This document shows, piece by piece, positions 34,727 to 47,949 of a stretch of DNA of 64,000 bases. The stretch comes from Littorina saxatilis (lineage: Eukaryota > Mollusca > Gastropoda > Littorinimorpha > Littorinidae). A program made the translations under genes and the position numbers. The number at the start of each line of letters is the position of its first letter. Positions within the stretch are counted from its first letter, which is position 1. The DNA is taken from NCBI RefSeq assembly GCF_037325665.1, contig NC_090253.1, positions 4,912,620-4,976,619 of the forward strand. The letters run 5' to 3'. Below the pieces are notes generated by a model, which saw nothing but the letters and a program-made list of their open reading frames with translations, ran no database searches and had not been told where the DNA came from.

Positions 34727-35397
34727 ACGTTTGAACCACAATGATGATTCGACTTGACTTCTTCCATTGGATCTGTGCAGCAGTCAGAGACTCAGACTCA
34801 AAACAGATCATCACATCAAATATCTGCTGTTTGAAAGTACATTTACTTCTGCTCTCTATGCAGACAACATGGCACTACTGTTCGTTGCGGCCTTCACACT
34901 GTGGCTTAAAACCATCAGCTGCAACTGCCTGTCTAATAACTTTCTTGTGAAGACTTTTTGCTGAAAGATATTTTCAGAAAGGGTGAGACTGAGAGTGATG
35001 TTTGAACATTGGCAGTTCAAATGTAATCTATCACCCATGTGACAAGTTGCTTGTTTGAGTGAATCAGTGATTGCCTTGCGTGCAATGGATTGTTACAATT
35101 GTACATGAGTTAGTGTCTATACAATGGAACCTGCAACACAGACACCCTGAATATCAAGTTCCGCCTTCTATGGCTTCTAAGAAGAATGACATGTGCACCT
35201 ACACCGTTTGGCGTGCGATAGCAAAACTGACTGTTTTGGATACAAATTTCATTGTCCTGCTAATGACATATAAGATAATGTTCAGTTTTATCTGTTCTGA
35301 TGTTTTTGTCGATTAACGCAGGAACCTTGCTTATTTGTCAATTTGAGTTTTGGGGGTGTCTGTGACGTGTGAGGTAGGTTTCACTGTATGGACACAC
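34727..35397. other. possible 3' UTR, otherwise unassigned
   Basis: Follows the terminal exon. No clear repeat or further exon; no strong AATAAA nearby. Confidence 0.35.
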
Positions 35398-35921
35398 TAC
35401 AGATTCAGCGATGCCTGATCGATGCATAAAATGCCATAGAGCGGTTCATATTTGCCCGTAAATTACCCTCAAAACTGAACATGTCGGCGATCGAGCGCCG
35501 GAAATGGCTGTTCAATGGGTTTCGGAAGTAGAAATGTGCTTTATTTCACAAAATCAGCTTGTATTATGACATCGGTTTGAGATTCTAATGGACGGTGGAA
35601 TCATTGACATTGAAGATGCAAAGAAGTGCTATTTCGGGGATAGAATATATCGACCGACGCTGTAGACGAGAGGCGGTCAAATGTGAGAGATGAGCGTACG
35701 CGGGGCTGCCGACCGCGAATGGGACAGCAGAAGCACGTGGGAACGAAATGTCAGAAAAGCGTTGAGTTGTGCAATAAAACGGTTCGGTGCATCATTTCAA
35801 TGGAAATTTTGATCAACCTAGAAACAAGCGCATAGTGCTTTTAGTTATGCACTATAGAAATCTCCTTAATAAATAAAATAAATAAACACACGTACCCTAT
35901 AGCTGTTGCCCTAAGATAACG

Positions 35922-35994
35922 GCACACACACACACACACACACACCGTGGCACACACACACACATACACACACACAGTATGCACATACACACAA
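35922..35994 (+). repeat. (CA)n microsatellite, interrupted
   Basis: CA runs broken by CCGTGG and TATGCA. Confidence 0.9.
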
Positions 35995-36011
35995 CACACT
36001 TAGTCGATAGA

Positions 36012-37030
36012 GAGGTGCTCGAATGGGACTAAGTCGACTTCGCGTAGCTCACTTCGCGAAGCTTCCGGAACGAGAATTCGTCCCTTAAAGGCACACTCAG
36101 CTTCCCGTAAACCATCACAGACACTGTCAGGTACACAGTACAAACACCCTTTCGTTTAAACACTCACCGCTGGAGAACATCCTTGGTACCCTCCGGAAAG
36201 AGCGAGCAATTTTCAAAGAATTTATTTTTCCGTGGCCAGCCGGATTGTTTGATCAGACAATCGGACGGCTCGTTTTGGCGCTAGACCTAACTTTTAAAAT
36301 CTAAATAATAAATTGACAGCTTGTTACACAAACATTATTAAATCATAAAAGAATTCTTTTTTCATCAAGACAAGATCAGTACAACTCGAAGTTTTAAAAA
36401 TTTTAAAAAAAGGTAGCCCGGAAGCGTGTCCCGCAAAACGTGTTTCTCGTAGCAGACGAATGTTCTGCATGTCGCCAGTTTCTTTGAACGGTCAACCACC
36501 ACCGCTCAGTTCGTGTGACTCGCAGCCGTTTGTTGTGTTTTAGATTCAGGGGTACACAATAACGTGCTATAGCAGATACAGCGAGTCACATTGAATCACA
36601 AACTGACTACTAAATTGTAAAAAAAGGAAAGTGGATCACACGGGTTCACGACGGCTCAGGGGTTAGATAAACCACGAAAACAGGTGTGTGGTTTACGCGA
36701 GCTAAATAGCCATTCAAACGAACTGTGTCATTTAATGCTATTCCGTAAATGCTATTGCAAGTGTGTTCGATAAGGTTAGAACTGTTTTTTTCTTGAAGAT
36801 TTAAATCGTTCTGTAAACCATTACTGGGGCTTTAATTGAACTAATTTCAGCATAGCTTCGCGCGAATTCCAAGGGAATGCACTCTGCTCTTTCGTCACAG
36901 CGCTACGGCGTAGCTTCACATGTCAAAACTTGCGAAGCGAAGTAGGGTACAAAGTACTTTGCCGTTGCTGTGGGTTTTTGGTATAAAGACTTCGCGAATC
37001 TTCGCCAAGTCGACTTCATGCTCAATTAAG
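36012..37030. mobile_element. TIR element of about 1 kb nested in the larger element
   Basis: AAGTCGACTTCGCG...CTTCGCGAAGCTT on the left faces CTTCGCGAATCTTCGCC and AAGTCGACTT on the right. No coding frame. Exact ends are uncertain. Confidence 0.5.
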
Positions 37031-37059
37031 GACGGACTTTAAAAGAAAATAATGACAGA

Positions 37060-37715
37060 AATGACCTGATATTTACAGGCAGTACATTTCCAAAGTTATG
37101 CACCATATTAGAAACACTTGTTTTAAGCAAATCAATGCGGGGCCTTGGCAAAACATTAGGTTATTTCTAGTGTTTGGATAATATGACGGAGATGATTTGA
37201 AGAGTTGTACAAGATAGGTTGGGGCTTCGTGATAGACGACTTGTACATAAATGAACATTTATTAAAATCTGCTTCTTTAACTTTAAGCTTAACATCCCTA
37301 TACTTTCCATCTTTTCGTTGGTAGGAAGAGATGAACTGGGCAGAATTAACTTATCAGCTCTTCGCAGGAGCGACTTCTTCAAGTGAACCTCACTACACCC
37401 GTCCCAGACTATAGAAGCATAATCAATGTGGGGGTTTATGTGGGCCTTGTAAAAGAGTTTGTGTGTCAAAATTAATAAAGCATTGCAACTTTGATAAGAG
37501 AAATTTGATAACACATAATTAAATTAGCAATTTCCTTGCAAATTTCATTGCTGTGAGTATGCCATCTCAGATTATTATCAACAATTAGTCCCAATAAACG
37601 TTGCTCAGCTACTTGCTCAATGGGGTGCTCATTTAGGGACAAACTCAGAGTTATTTCTAAAAGTAGATGTTTTTGGCGAGTGCAGATTATCATGGATTTT
37701 AACTATCCTTGAGAG
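37060..37715 (-). mobile_element. CR1-like LINE, 3' fragment
   Basis: The minus strand encodes RLLGLIVDNNLRW, then in another frame YKAHINPHIDYASIVWDG and LLRRADKLILPSSSL, equivalent to the post-palm region of the LINE at 59.4-60.5 kb. It is 5'-truncated, and frame changes near 37490 and 37250 show it is inactive. Confidence 0.75.
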
Positions 37716-38281
37716 AGAGAGAGTTCTAATGATTGATTTGATTAAAACAAAAAATTCTATAACAAAAGACAATGTTACTGATCAAAACAAATTACGAATC
37801 TGCTGTCCCATTCGCGGTCGGCAGCCCCGCGTATGATGCACCGAACCGTTTTATTGCACAACTCAAAGCTTTTCAGACATTTCGTTCCCACGTGCTTCTT
37901 CTGTCCCATTTGCGGTCGGCAGCCCCGCGTACGCTCATCTCTCACATTTGACCGCCTCTCGTCTACAGGGTCGGTCGATATATTCTACCACCGAAATAGC
38001 ACTTCTTTGCATCTTCAATGATTGCATCGTCCATTAGAATCCCAAACCGATGTCATATACCAGCTGATTTTGTGAAATAAAGCACATTTCTACTTCCGAA
38101 ACCCATCGAACAGCCATTTCCGGCGCTCGATCGCCGACATGTTCAGCTTTGAGGGTAATTTACGGGCAAATATGAACCGCTCTATGGCATTTTATGCATC
38201 GATCAACAAATTAAGGCATCGCTGAATCTGTAGCTTACTTTAAATCCCGACGTAAATCAAACAAATCCAAGAAAACTGACA

Positions 38282-38941
38282 CCCCCTGCGGGTTAGGGGT
38301 AGTCCCATATTGGTTGGGACTAGAAAGAATTTACCCGATGCTACCCAGCATGTCGTAAGAGGCGACTAACGGTTCTGTTTCTTCTCTTCTTTTGTCTTAT
38401 TTCTGCCTTACCAGTCCTTTCACCTATATTTCCTTCCAAGAAAACTCTCCCTACTATTCCCTGCAGTTTTCCAATTCTTTTCTTGTTGTCTTATTTCTAC
38501 CTGACTGGATCCATCACCTTTATTTCACTTACCAAAAGTCTTCTTTTCCACATCCTTATTTCTCTGCACCCCGCATGTCGTATGAGGCGACTAACAGATT
38601 CTGTTTCTCCTTTTACCCTTGTTGAGTGGTTCTTGTATAGAATATAGTCAATGTTTGTAAAGATTTTAGTCAAGCAGTATGTAAGAAATGTTTAGTCCTT
38701 TGTACTGGAAACTTGCATTCTCCCAGTGAGGTCATATACTACGTTGCAAGCCCCTGGAGCAATTTTTTGATTGGTGCTTTTGTGAACAAGAAACACTTAA
38801 CAAGTGGCTCTATCCCATCTCCCCCCCCCCCCCCCCCCCCCTTTCCCCCCCTTTCCCCTATCCCATCTCCCCCCTTTCCCTCGTCGCGATTTTACCTTCT
38901 TGGTTGAAAACGACGTTAAACACCAAATAAAGAAAGAAAGA
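38282..38941 (+). mobile_element. short retroposon, family B, copy 1, with 13-bp target duplication
   Basis: AAGAAAACTGACA occurs at 38269-38281 and 38942-38954. The body starts CCCCCTGCGGGTTAGGGG and ends GACGTTAAACACCAAATAAA(GAAA)n. The CATGTCGTA(A/T)GAGGCGACTAAC block occurs twice, making this copy longer than copy 2. No coding frame. A non-coding retroposon mobilised by a LINE is the natural reading. Confidence 0.9.
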
Positions 38942-39195
38942 AAGAAAACTGACAAAACGTGCCTTCAATCGTGTCAGGCCCCGCGTACACCCTCTGCCCC
39001 GCTTATGACCGGTTATGCCCCGTGATACAGTGGCCCTTGCTTCAAACCTCCAACTAATGCATTGCATAATATTGTCTGTGATGCCAGAAGGCTTCAGCAA
39101 CCCTACTACTTTAATTTAAGCGAATTATTCTTATGCTTATACAAATTGAGAAGATGCTATCTTTTGTGAATGTGATTGTTGTCAGTACAATAAGT

Positions 39196-39560
39196 ACCCC
39201 CCGCGGGTTAGGGGGAAGAATTTACCCGATGCTCCCCAGCATGTCGTAAGAGGCGACTAACGGATTCTGTTTCTCCTTTTACCCTTGTTAAGTGTTTCTT
39301 GTATAGAATATAGTCAATGTTTGTAAAGATTTTAGTCAAGCAGTATGTAAGAAATGTTAAGTCCTTCGTACTGGAAACTTGCATTCTCCCAGTTAGGTAA
39401 TATATTGTACTACGTTGCAAGCCCCTGGTGCAAATTTTTGGTTGGTGCTTTTGTGAACAAGAAACAATTGACAAGTGGCTCTATCCCATCTCCCCCCTTT
39501 CCCCGTCGCGATATAACCTTCGTGGTTGAAAACGACGTTAAACACCAAATAAAGAAAGAA
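39196..39560 (+). mobile_element. short retroposon, family B, copy 2, with 12-bp target duplication
   Basis: AGTACAATAAGT occurs at 39184-39195 and 39561-39572. Same start, same internal CATGTCGTAAGAGGCGAC block and same GAAA-rich tail as copy 1, in the same direction about 650 bp away. Confidence 0.92.
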
Positions 39561-39572
39561 AGTACAATAAGT

Positions 39573-40893
39573 CACATGTTTTGTTTCTGTTTTGGACAGG
39601 AGGTGTGTTTATTTATGAATATACAAAAGTGAATTTGAAGCTCCCCCTCCCACTTTTGTCAAAATGAGCATCATAGCAACAGGAACAGATGTGTTGTATA
39701 TATGTGATCGTGTTTGATCTGCTAGATTTTGATTTGTATACAATATATCTGTGAATTTCAGCATGGGAGTAGCTTTGACCGTCCCTTCCAAAACAGATTC
39801 CAAAGTAGATTTACAATCATTTAGCCGACTTAGTTTGTCCATCTATATGTGCTCTAGGTCAGAATTAGAGAGGATACTATCTAGCGGTTGTAAGCTTGTT
39901 TGATGTCTTGCTTTAGTGTTCACGAGGAGTAACCATACACTGTGAACGTGGTGGGGGTTGGGGAATCAAAAATCAGCAAGACAATCTGATGTTTGACGCT
40001 GGTAGAAGAAAGAAGGCTTTACTTGAGTGTTGTTGGATATGCTATGTTCCCCCCGTACTGATTGACAGGTGATATGGTTTCGAATGAAGGTTCTGATTGT
40101 AATTAATGTACCCTCCCTCTACTGCAATGATGTGCCCCCTACAGAGAAAAGACTTGCTTTAAAATGTACCCTCCCCTTTCTCCTACAAACACTCTCCCCT
40201 TCTAATTGTGAGTTGATAATGGGGTTTGAATGGTAATAAGGTGAAAAAGCTGTTGGGTTTGCTATTGTGAATGTACAGCTTATAATTATGATGTAATTTG
40301 TCATGGTTGTCAATAATGTACCCATTCCCTTCCCTTGTATTGCACCCCCTTTCTTTTTGAAAATGTCTGGAGAGAATGCTTTCAGATTTTAGAGAGCAAG
40401 GACTGGTTTGAGTTTGACTGATACATATAATTCAGGATGTAGAGTTTTTGTTGCAATGTATTTTCTGCATGGCAGTACATCTTGGCTATGTATGACAATA
40501 ATTATTACATGCACAACGGTAAAATAAAAGAAAGAAAACAACATGAATGTATTACGACTGTAAACCTCATTGGCTGAATGTGGTGATGTAGCAAACTGTT
40601 CAATGTTGTTCTGTCACTGTCTGGATTTTGTTTTTCACTGACAATAAGAACTTTTGAAAAGTTCTTCTGCCATAAAAGAATTTAAGAAAGTGAACCAGCT
40701 AAATTTCAACATTTCAGTACCAACACACACATTGTCTCGTAGACAGTTACCAAAGGTAGCATTCACCAATCCATCAAGAGAAATACATGTGCAACACAAC
40801 AGATTGCAGTGTCCCACAATTAAAATAGTAAACTGACTAAACACAATCTTAGATTGTAGGTCACAGAAATAGTATAGTACAAACTGTTGACTG
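39573..40893. other. unassigned intergenic sequence
   Basis: No exon with paired splice borders, RNA gene or inverted repeat recognised. Confidence 0.4.
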
Positions 40894-40895
40894 TA

Positions 40896-41060
40896 CAGCG
40901 CAACCCCCATTTAAGACCAATAAATATCTGATAAAATCAGGTCTTAAAAAAGAGGGTTTCTTACAATGGAGGTAAAGTGACAGGTTCTTAACAGAAAGCT
41001 GAAAAGAAAGGGTCTTAAAGTGGGTTAAGTCTTTAAAAGAAAAATTGGGGGGTTCCACTG
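40896..41060. mobile_element. Tc1/mariner-type MITE, about 165 bp
   Basis: TA|CAGCGCAACCCCC on the left and GGGGGGTTCCACTG|TA on the right. Same family as 47393-47606. Confidence 0.85.
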
Positions 41061-41850
41061 TATAATAATTAGCTTTGTTATAAAGAGTTTTGCTGAATGC
41101 TGCCAATTTATGACAACACAACAATCAAACTTAATTTCTATCTACAATTTTCGATTTTTAACCTCTAACACCCAATAAAAACACAACCTGAGGGGCCGTA
41201 TCAAACGGTTTAACCCCTTAAAAGCAATAACACCAATAAGGGGCCGTTTCAAAACTTGAGCTTCCCTGAATGAGAGACAACACAGTAACGACATGAGTGA
41301 TCAGTTCCCTCTCTTGCTAGAATTCTTTAAAGTTCTACAGTTGCATTGCACATCGGTTTGGTCGAACCCCAGTGCCCGAAAGAAGATTGCCTAGCGTGCA
41401 GTGACTTCTTACATTTTTATACTTTTTAAGAATTTAGAATGATCTCTGTTTTATGTATTGAAGTTTAAGAAAGCACAGTCTTTTGCACACGTTTTATATA
41501 GCATGTCCCCAGGCCCTGTCAATGTCGCTTCAGTAAGAAAGCAAAGTCTGTTCCACCAATTCGGTCGACAAAAAAATGTCTGACATTTTGAATACTTGAC
41601 TAGCAGTTCCGTACATCATACAACATGTTTTTATATGAGCCCAGGGATTCCCTTTACTTCAAATAGGATTGAGAATCAAAACACCCATCATATAGTCTAC
41701 AAAGCTTGCCAATCAGTGCTTGCCAATCAGTAACGCAGCACTTCAGACCGCAATTTTTTATTCAAATTATCAGGCACATTCGCTGCTGATTCCAGGACCA
41801 CGCATGCACAAATACCATCAGTGTGAGCGGCAGTACATATAATTGTGATG

Positions 41851-41918
<68 letters not shown>

Positions 41919-43130
41919 GCAGAAAAGACAGAACAAATATTACGTGCACTGTTGAAAATATTAACGCAGTCGCCGGCTTAATTGATTTCTATTGCTGTTG
42001 CAGTTACAACTGAAAACAAACTGATTCATGCCGGATACAATTGACTGTTATCTGGTCCTCGTAAAGTGTCAACATTATTGCACAGTTTTGTAAAGTACTG
42101 AAAAAGGTCGGGTTGTCGACGTTTGCACAAATGCACTCTAACAATACAAGACCAACACAGCTCTGCAAGTTTTTAAAAGTAGTTTTTACTAGCATTGTTG
42201 TTTTTTCATGCTCATAAAAACACTGCGGTTTCGTAAGGGCAAACAAGGGTGAAACGAAATGCGACCTTTCATTTTTACAATTGTTTTAAAGATTGCTAAG
42301 CACATCATTGTGGCCGGCATGGGGCGTTAAATCAATTAACAACAATGTCTTGTCATCCACCCTTTAGCATTTGCCAAATAAAACCAGAATATTATATCTC
42401 ATAAATACATAAATATACACCACATGATTTATTTGGTAATTTTGCCTCGAGGTTTGTTTTTAAAAAGCTCAGACACTTTCTGTGGGTTTTTCTTTGTACA
42501 CAATAATGTGTCAGTTTCATGCATGATGAAGGGGGCTAGAAGAGACACCTTCTGCGATTTGGAGGAGCAGAGGGGGCGGTGGGGCCATTCACTGATTTTG
42601 CATGAAGCATGGGACTCGGGTTTCCATCGACATATCTGAACATCGTTGTCATAAGAAGCGACTATTTCAGTGGGGTTTTTAAACATTTTTAGTAATGTCC
42701 AGTCCTTCAGATGATACAGAACTTTGCAAGCCCTGTTATGGTGGGTCGTAATCTTTCAGCAGCACTTGAATAAATGCACATGACTTTTTCCTCCTAGTCA
42801 GGGGAGAAGCAAATGCGTACAGAAACGTCACTATAATATCCGTTACTGCCTGGGTCTAATCTTGATGAACATAAGTTTATAAGAGCAAAAAAATAAACAT
42901 GCCTGTCTTGGTCACATTCACTATGATTTAAATGATACGAACATCTGTGCTGTTGTTGCAGTCATTTTTGTTCACGAGGAAATCCCCAGCTGTTTGTCAA
43001 CACATTAGTGAAAAATAAATACCAGAAAACTATTGCGAAAGCATTTCCTTCATTAGGAATTATGAGGGGGCCCATTTAACACATCTCTAGTCCACACGAT
43101 CTTATCCCTAAAAACGTCTGAATTTATTAT

Positions 43131-43202
<72 letters not shown>

Positions 43203-46200
43203 GTGTGTGAGTGAGTGTGTGTGTGTGTGTGTGTGTTTGTGATGGAGTTGTTTTTACCACGAAAGTGCGTTAGTCTGCGTCTAGCGAAAAGGCAACAACG
43301 TATTTTTTTCTTTTTAAGTAAGGGTTTATAACCGTCATAATTATTTGTTATACGTTATTCCGTTTGAAATTGTAACACCTACTGCGAGTACCTTTGATAT
43401 GATTTTTGCCCAAATGAACATACTGCGAGAAAAAGAAAAGCAGGGCCGTCAGGGGACTTCTGGCTTTGTTGTGTGGTGACATGCAGACGCCCGTCATATA
43501 CCTTACCGTTTACATAACCGTCATATAAATAACGCTCATGTAGCTTTAGTGCATATTTAGATATTACGCGTATGGTCTATTTTTTTCATAATCACGTTGG
43601 GCACCCAATATCCGGAGTAAGTGGACAATAAAAATCTAGTACACAAATATGAAACAAAGAAGCAAAAAAGAAAGGGAATTTTTAAACGTACTGGTCGCTT
43701 TTTTTTTGTCATTTGGTGATAAACGGACCTAGCTAAACACATAACGTCTCTTAGTGATCAAAGGTCTCACATAGCCTACTCATGCTTTCCCAGTGGCAAC
43801 ACACTTACATAACCTGCGTCTAATTTCAAACCATCCAAACGAGAACGGTTTTCTTTGATTTGGACCTTAGGGAAGATAGTGTGATTGGCTGCATACTAAT
43901 GGTATCCCAGTTACGACCCTGGACATACCTCTGGTTATTTCCACAGGAAGCAAGGTACCTTTAAGTCAGCTGGGAAAAAGTAACAACGATACCTGTCAGA
44001 TGACAGCACACGGCCGTTGGATCAGCAAACACGCCCCCTTTTTTTGCATGCGGCCTGTCGTGACGGGTATAATTTGGTGAAGATCATAGGGAAAGGGACA
44101 ACAAAAGTGTCCTTTCATGGGAGGCGTCCTTTCATCAGAGAGGCCTCACATTGTATATAAACCAGACGATGTTCGGAAATAACTCTGTCGGGTTTGTATT
44201 GGTTGTGAAAGAGTAAACACCTGATTTTCAGGGACTACAATATTTGCACATGCTCCCGTCCACCCCCCTCGCTTGTGTTTGGCCGATCAAATGTTTTTTC
44301 ACCCATATTAAAGAGTAAGGGTATTCTCTATTTCACAACCCCTACACACCCCAAAGAGCTACTTTTGGAAATCGTCTCTTGGAGAAAAGCTGTGCGTACA
44401 GAAGACATTTGTTTTTGTGGCAGGATGGCTTGCTGACATAATTTAAAAGTGATGCAATATTTGATGTTCTATTAAGTTGACGTGGCACAGAAAAGCTCTT
44501 GTGCTGTGTGTGCACACATTTCAAATCTAAACGTGCCTTGTGTGTGTGTGTGTGTGTGTGTGTTTTAAATTTTAACTGTCTGATTTTGTCATTGGACGAA
44601 TAAATTGTTAAAGTCTGTTTTGCACACGCGTGCGCGCAAAACTTAAAACCTTATTGTCAAGGATGCATATTTTCATTTTTTTGGCAATTTTATTTTTACC
44701 TCTTCCTCTTTTTAAATGTGCTCTAACTTTAGGCATGGTTGCAGCAGCCATGAGGTTGTGTATGTAAATAACTATGCCTGACAGAAACAGCATACATGGT
44801 GTTTATGTGTAGGCACTCAGCACAATGACGAAATTGATATGCATCACTAAATAGTGAGCGATCCATGTGAATATTTGATTGTATACGTTTGTTACTTGCG
44901 AGTGTGCGGATCTTGACAGATATCCACAAACCCTTAACTAAACAACAACCATGCAGACAAACTCAATCACACCACTATCACACAGTCATGTATGCACAGA
45001 TGAAGAAAAGCATAAGACGACCAAATAATATGACTCAAATTGTATTCAATCGATTAACAGTACATGAGTAATGTGACATTCTGTACATATAAAATGTTCA
45101 CAGTCAGTCCAATGGACATTCTCTGAACCTTTTTATTGATCTGTACTTTTCCTTCCTCGGTAAGAACACATGTATTTTAAGCCTAAAGCCCAAAGAACAT
45201 TATTTTAAGTCTAAACTAACAGACAAAAATGGCATGACTCCCGAGTTACATTGGTGCAACCTGGAAAATTAAAAAAAACGGCAAAAGTTGGGGTCCAAGC
45301 TTTTTTAGTATTTAAAATGCCAAAAAAAACCTCTCCTGGAACAAAAACATCGGCAGCCGATGAAACCAACAACCGGCTGCCGGCGTGTAGCCGGCAGAGT
45401 TGCACCCATGGAGTTACTCTTTCTAGAATCACACTGTGGGTGAAAAAATAGGCCTGATGAATAGGTTCTGTTCCGAAAATCACTCTGCAGAAAAACAAAA
45501 TATAAGCCTATAAAGGGCTAACAAAACAATGGCACAGAGGTTTGTGGGCTTGAACAAAAAAGCAAACAGTAAAGTGACGCCACTTCAATTTTTCTGTCTT
45601 GGAACATGGCGCCGTGCTAAACATTTTCTTTTGAATATGTAAATGCAATCGAGCAACAAAATAACAAGTGTATAGACATAGTAAATTAGTATCTTGCAGA
45701 AAGCCATATATACATGTAATACTCTATTTATTCTACAATCTTCTAGCACAATTTTTCTCACTTTGAGTCGGGTTACTTTCAAACTTCAAACCGCTACATT
45801 TGACTTGGAAATCATGCAACCGCATCAGAAGGAGATTGCCTCTGTTTACATTGACTGTGATGTTTGAACATTGAATCAGTTAAATTTGAGCATAATGTGC
45901 TCTATACGAAAAAAAAACCCACCCAAAACATGGCCCTCAAGAACATAACAAATAGACAGCTGTACAGAACAACATACTATTTGAACACATTACTAGCTCT
46001 GTCTGCACTGTTGTGTCATTGAGATCAGTGTCTATATTATCCTAAACCTCTCTTCCAAAGTAAAATCTCATTCTCGCAACAATACTTCAGCTCACTGCAC
46101 TGTGTTCTGCTGGCCAAGTCAAATGTTTTATAAAGCAACCCAGTATCGTTTGATCGTTTGCATGTGAAAATGGTTAATTTACAAAAAGAAGCTAATAGTC

Positions 46201-46420
46201 TCTGCTACCTTCACCGGACTATGACTAAAACTTTTTTTTTACTGCATCCAAGGACATTAAAACCCTGTTATTCAGGAATGCTGTGTCACAGCAAGACATA
46301 ACTTCTGAATTACAGCATCCCATAAATAAATAAAAAATAAAAAAAGACATTTGCTTCAGAATGTAAATGTTATGTGTAGGGATTTTCCCATTTTCTGTCG
46401 GATAGCAGCAGATGTTCCAA
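41061..46420. other. long unassigned stretch with microsatellites
   Basis: (CA)n at 41850-41916, (GT)n at 43133-43237 and a short (GT)n at 44540-44563. I see no convincing coding exon. A 45252 GGTGCAAC / 45402 GTTGCACC pair hints at a small inverted-end element but is too short to call. Confidence 0.45.
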
Positions 46421-46429
46421 TGCGGTACG

Positions 46430-46806
46430 GGGGGAAAGTAGCACTGTGATAGATAAGGATAGATAAGATTCATATAGTCCTGTGAGGTTATCCTCATGGG
46501 AATTTGCGCTGCTTTCTCCCTGGAGAAAGCGTCGCTGCCATACAGTATACAGTGCTACCAATATTTGTGATTTGTTTCCCTCCATGCATGTTTTCCTGTT
46601 TCCATACCCTAAGACTTTCGCTGTGAACTCAGGTTCTTTATCATGCACATGCGTGCACACGGAGTTGTTTGGACACCGAGGAGAGTCTGCATAAAGTTGA
46701 TTCTGGAAAATAAATCCCCCGCCAAACAAGGGGATCGAACGCACGCCGATAGAGACAACTGGTTTTGAAGCCAGCGCCACTACCGGCTAAGCCATTTCCC
46801 CACCCT
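46430..46806 (-). mobile_element. tRNA-derived SINE, family C type with a different head
   Basis: The minus strand begins GGGGAAATGGCTTAGCCGG and has TGCGTTCGATCCCC as B-box. It shares the core TCAACTT.ATGCAGACTCTCC and CCGTGTGCACGCA with the SINE at 50953, but its 3' half is unrelated. 3' end near 46430 is approximate. Confidence 0.75.
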
Positions 46807-47261
46807 GCCGACTGAAATATTCATGAAACCTGATTTTGTTGTGCTACTGCATTTCACTTGTTCAACAGCAATGGAATGACAGCTTGCTTGGTCTATGAAA
46901 CTGGCCAAAGACCAAACTTTTAAATGGTATCAGATGAGCCTTCAACTTTGACACATGTATACAAAAATGATCAGCCTTGGTGCTCTCACCACAGAAAGAA
47001 GTATGGGAACTGATTTTTTGTCCAAATAGGTGGATCAACTTGTCCCTTGAAAACGTCTGGCCAGACCTGAGCTGTTGAGCTGAACTGCTGTCACGAGATG
47101 GTGTGTGCCCTTGAAAGTACATGAACTACACAACACACAGACTAGCATTCTTAACAAACACGCTCCACATCAGAGTTGGCTTTTTTCCCCTTGGGCTGTC
47201 TTCTTCCAGACTGAACAGGATGTGGAAGATCAACATTTAGTTTCCTCCCAAAGAATCTTCA

Positions 47262-47942
47262 AGTCTCCAGTTGTCTCTATTCTGTGCTATGGCTGTGGGA
47301 CATGGCTGCTGACGATGAAAGAAGAATCTAGGTATTTGTCTATTTGAGACAAAATGACCCAGGAAACTGTATCTCATACAGAAAGCTGAATACAGTGGAC
47401 CCCCTTTTAAGACCCCCCAATTTAAGACTTCCTCCCTTTTACAACCTTGTATTTTCACACTGGAACGCCGAAGAAGAAGAAGAAGAAGAAGTATTTTCGC
47501 ACATTTTGTTCTCAAGCCTTGTAAATTTACCCCCATTTTAAGACTCCCTCCTTTTTAAGACCTGATTTTCTCAGATTTGTTTAGGTGGTAAAAGGGGGTT
47601 CCACTGTACCACAAACTGTGCGCAGAACTTGGTGAAAAGCATCATGAACCTCTCTTGACAACTGCTGGACGATGGAAGTTGGAGTGGTTGGGCCATGTCA
47701 AGAGGCATAAAACCCAAGATGATACTGCAAGGCACCATTGATGAAGGACACAGTCGTGGATCATGGAAGACAAGGCAAGAATTGGTCCAACAATGGCAAG
47801 GACTGGACGTAATGAGCGCTCCTGGCCTCCTGTAGACTGCATAGCCTGGAGAAGGATTTCTCCTGCTTCTGCCTTGAAGTCCCACATGAACTTGATGAAG
47901 ACTGTCTGACTGAAGGGACTAGTGGTGATGATGATGACAACA
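47262..47942 (+). mobile_element. RTE-like LINE, 3' fragment, split by a MITE
   Basis: Plus-strand pieces SPVVSILCYGCGTWLLTM (about 47265) and, after the MITE, KLEWLGHVKRHKTQDDTA (about 47668) are the classic C-terminal words of RTE-type reverse transcriptases, followed by a decayed tail and GGTGATGATGATGAC at the end. Frame breaks are present and only the 3' part remains. Confidence 0.75.
47393..47606. mobile_element. Tc1/mariner-type MITE inside the RTE fragment
   Basis: TA|CAGTGGACCCCCTTTT... and ...AAAGGGGGTTCCACTG|TA, with the LINE sequence continuing on both sides of the TA. It contains a short (GAA)n. Confidence 0.9.
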
Positions 47943-47949
47943 ATTGTTT

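Larger units (their letters stand above)
35398..38237. mobile_element. TA-flanked element with ~400-bp inverted ends and nested insertions
   Basis: TA|CAGATTCAGCGATGCC on the left (about 35398) and GGCATCGCTGAATCTG|TA on the right (about 38237). The inverted arms run about 35398-35800 and 37835-38237, sharing GCCGACATGTTCAG-type and GGTCGGTCGATATATTC-type words at roughly 90%. The inner side of the right arm repeats CGGTCGGCAGCCCCGCGTA twice. TA target and CAG start suit the Tc1/mariner type, but no transposase is present. The interior contains a second TIR element and a LINE piece. Confidence 0.7.

Noticed and set aside
45211-45498. Overlapping frames on both strands around 45.25-45.5 kb
   Set aside because: Neither has exon borders or a recognisable domain; composition does not look coding.
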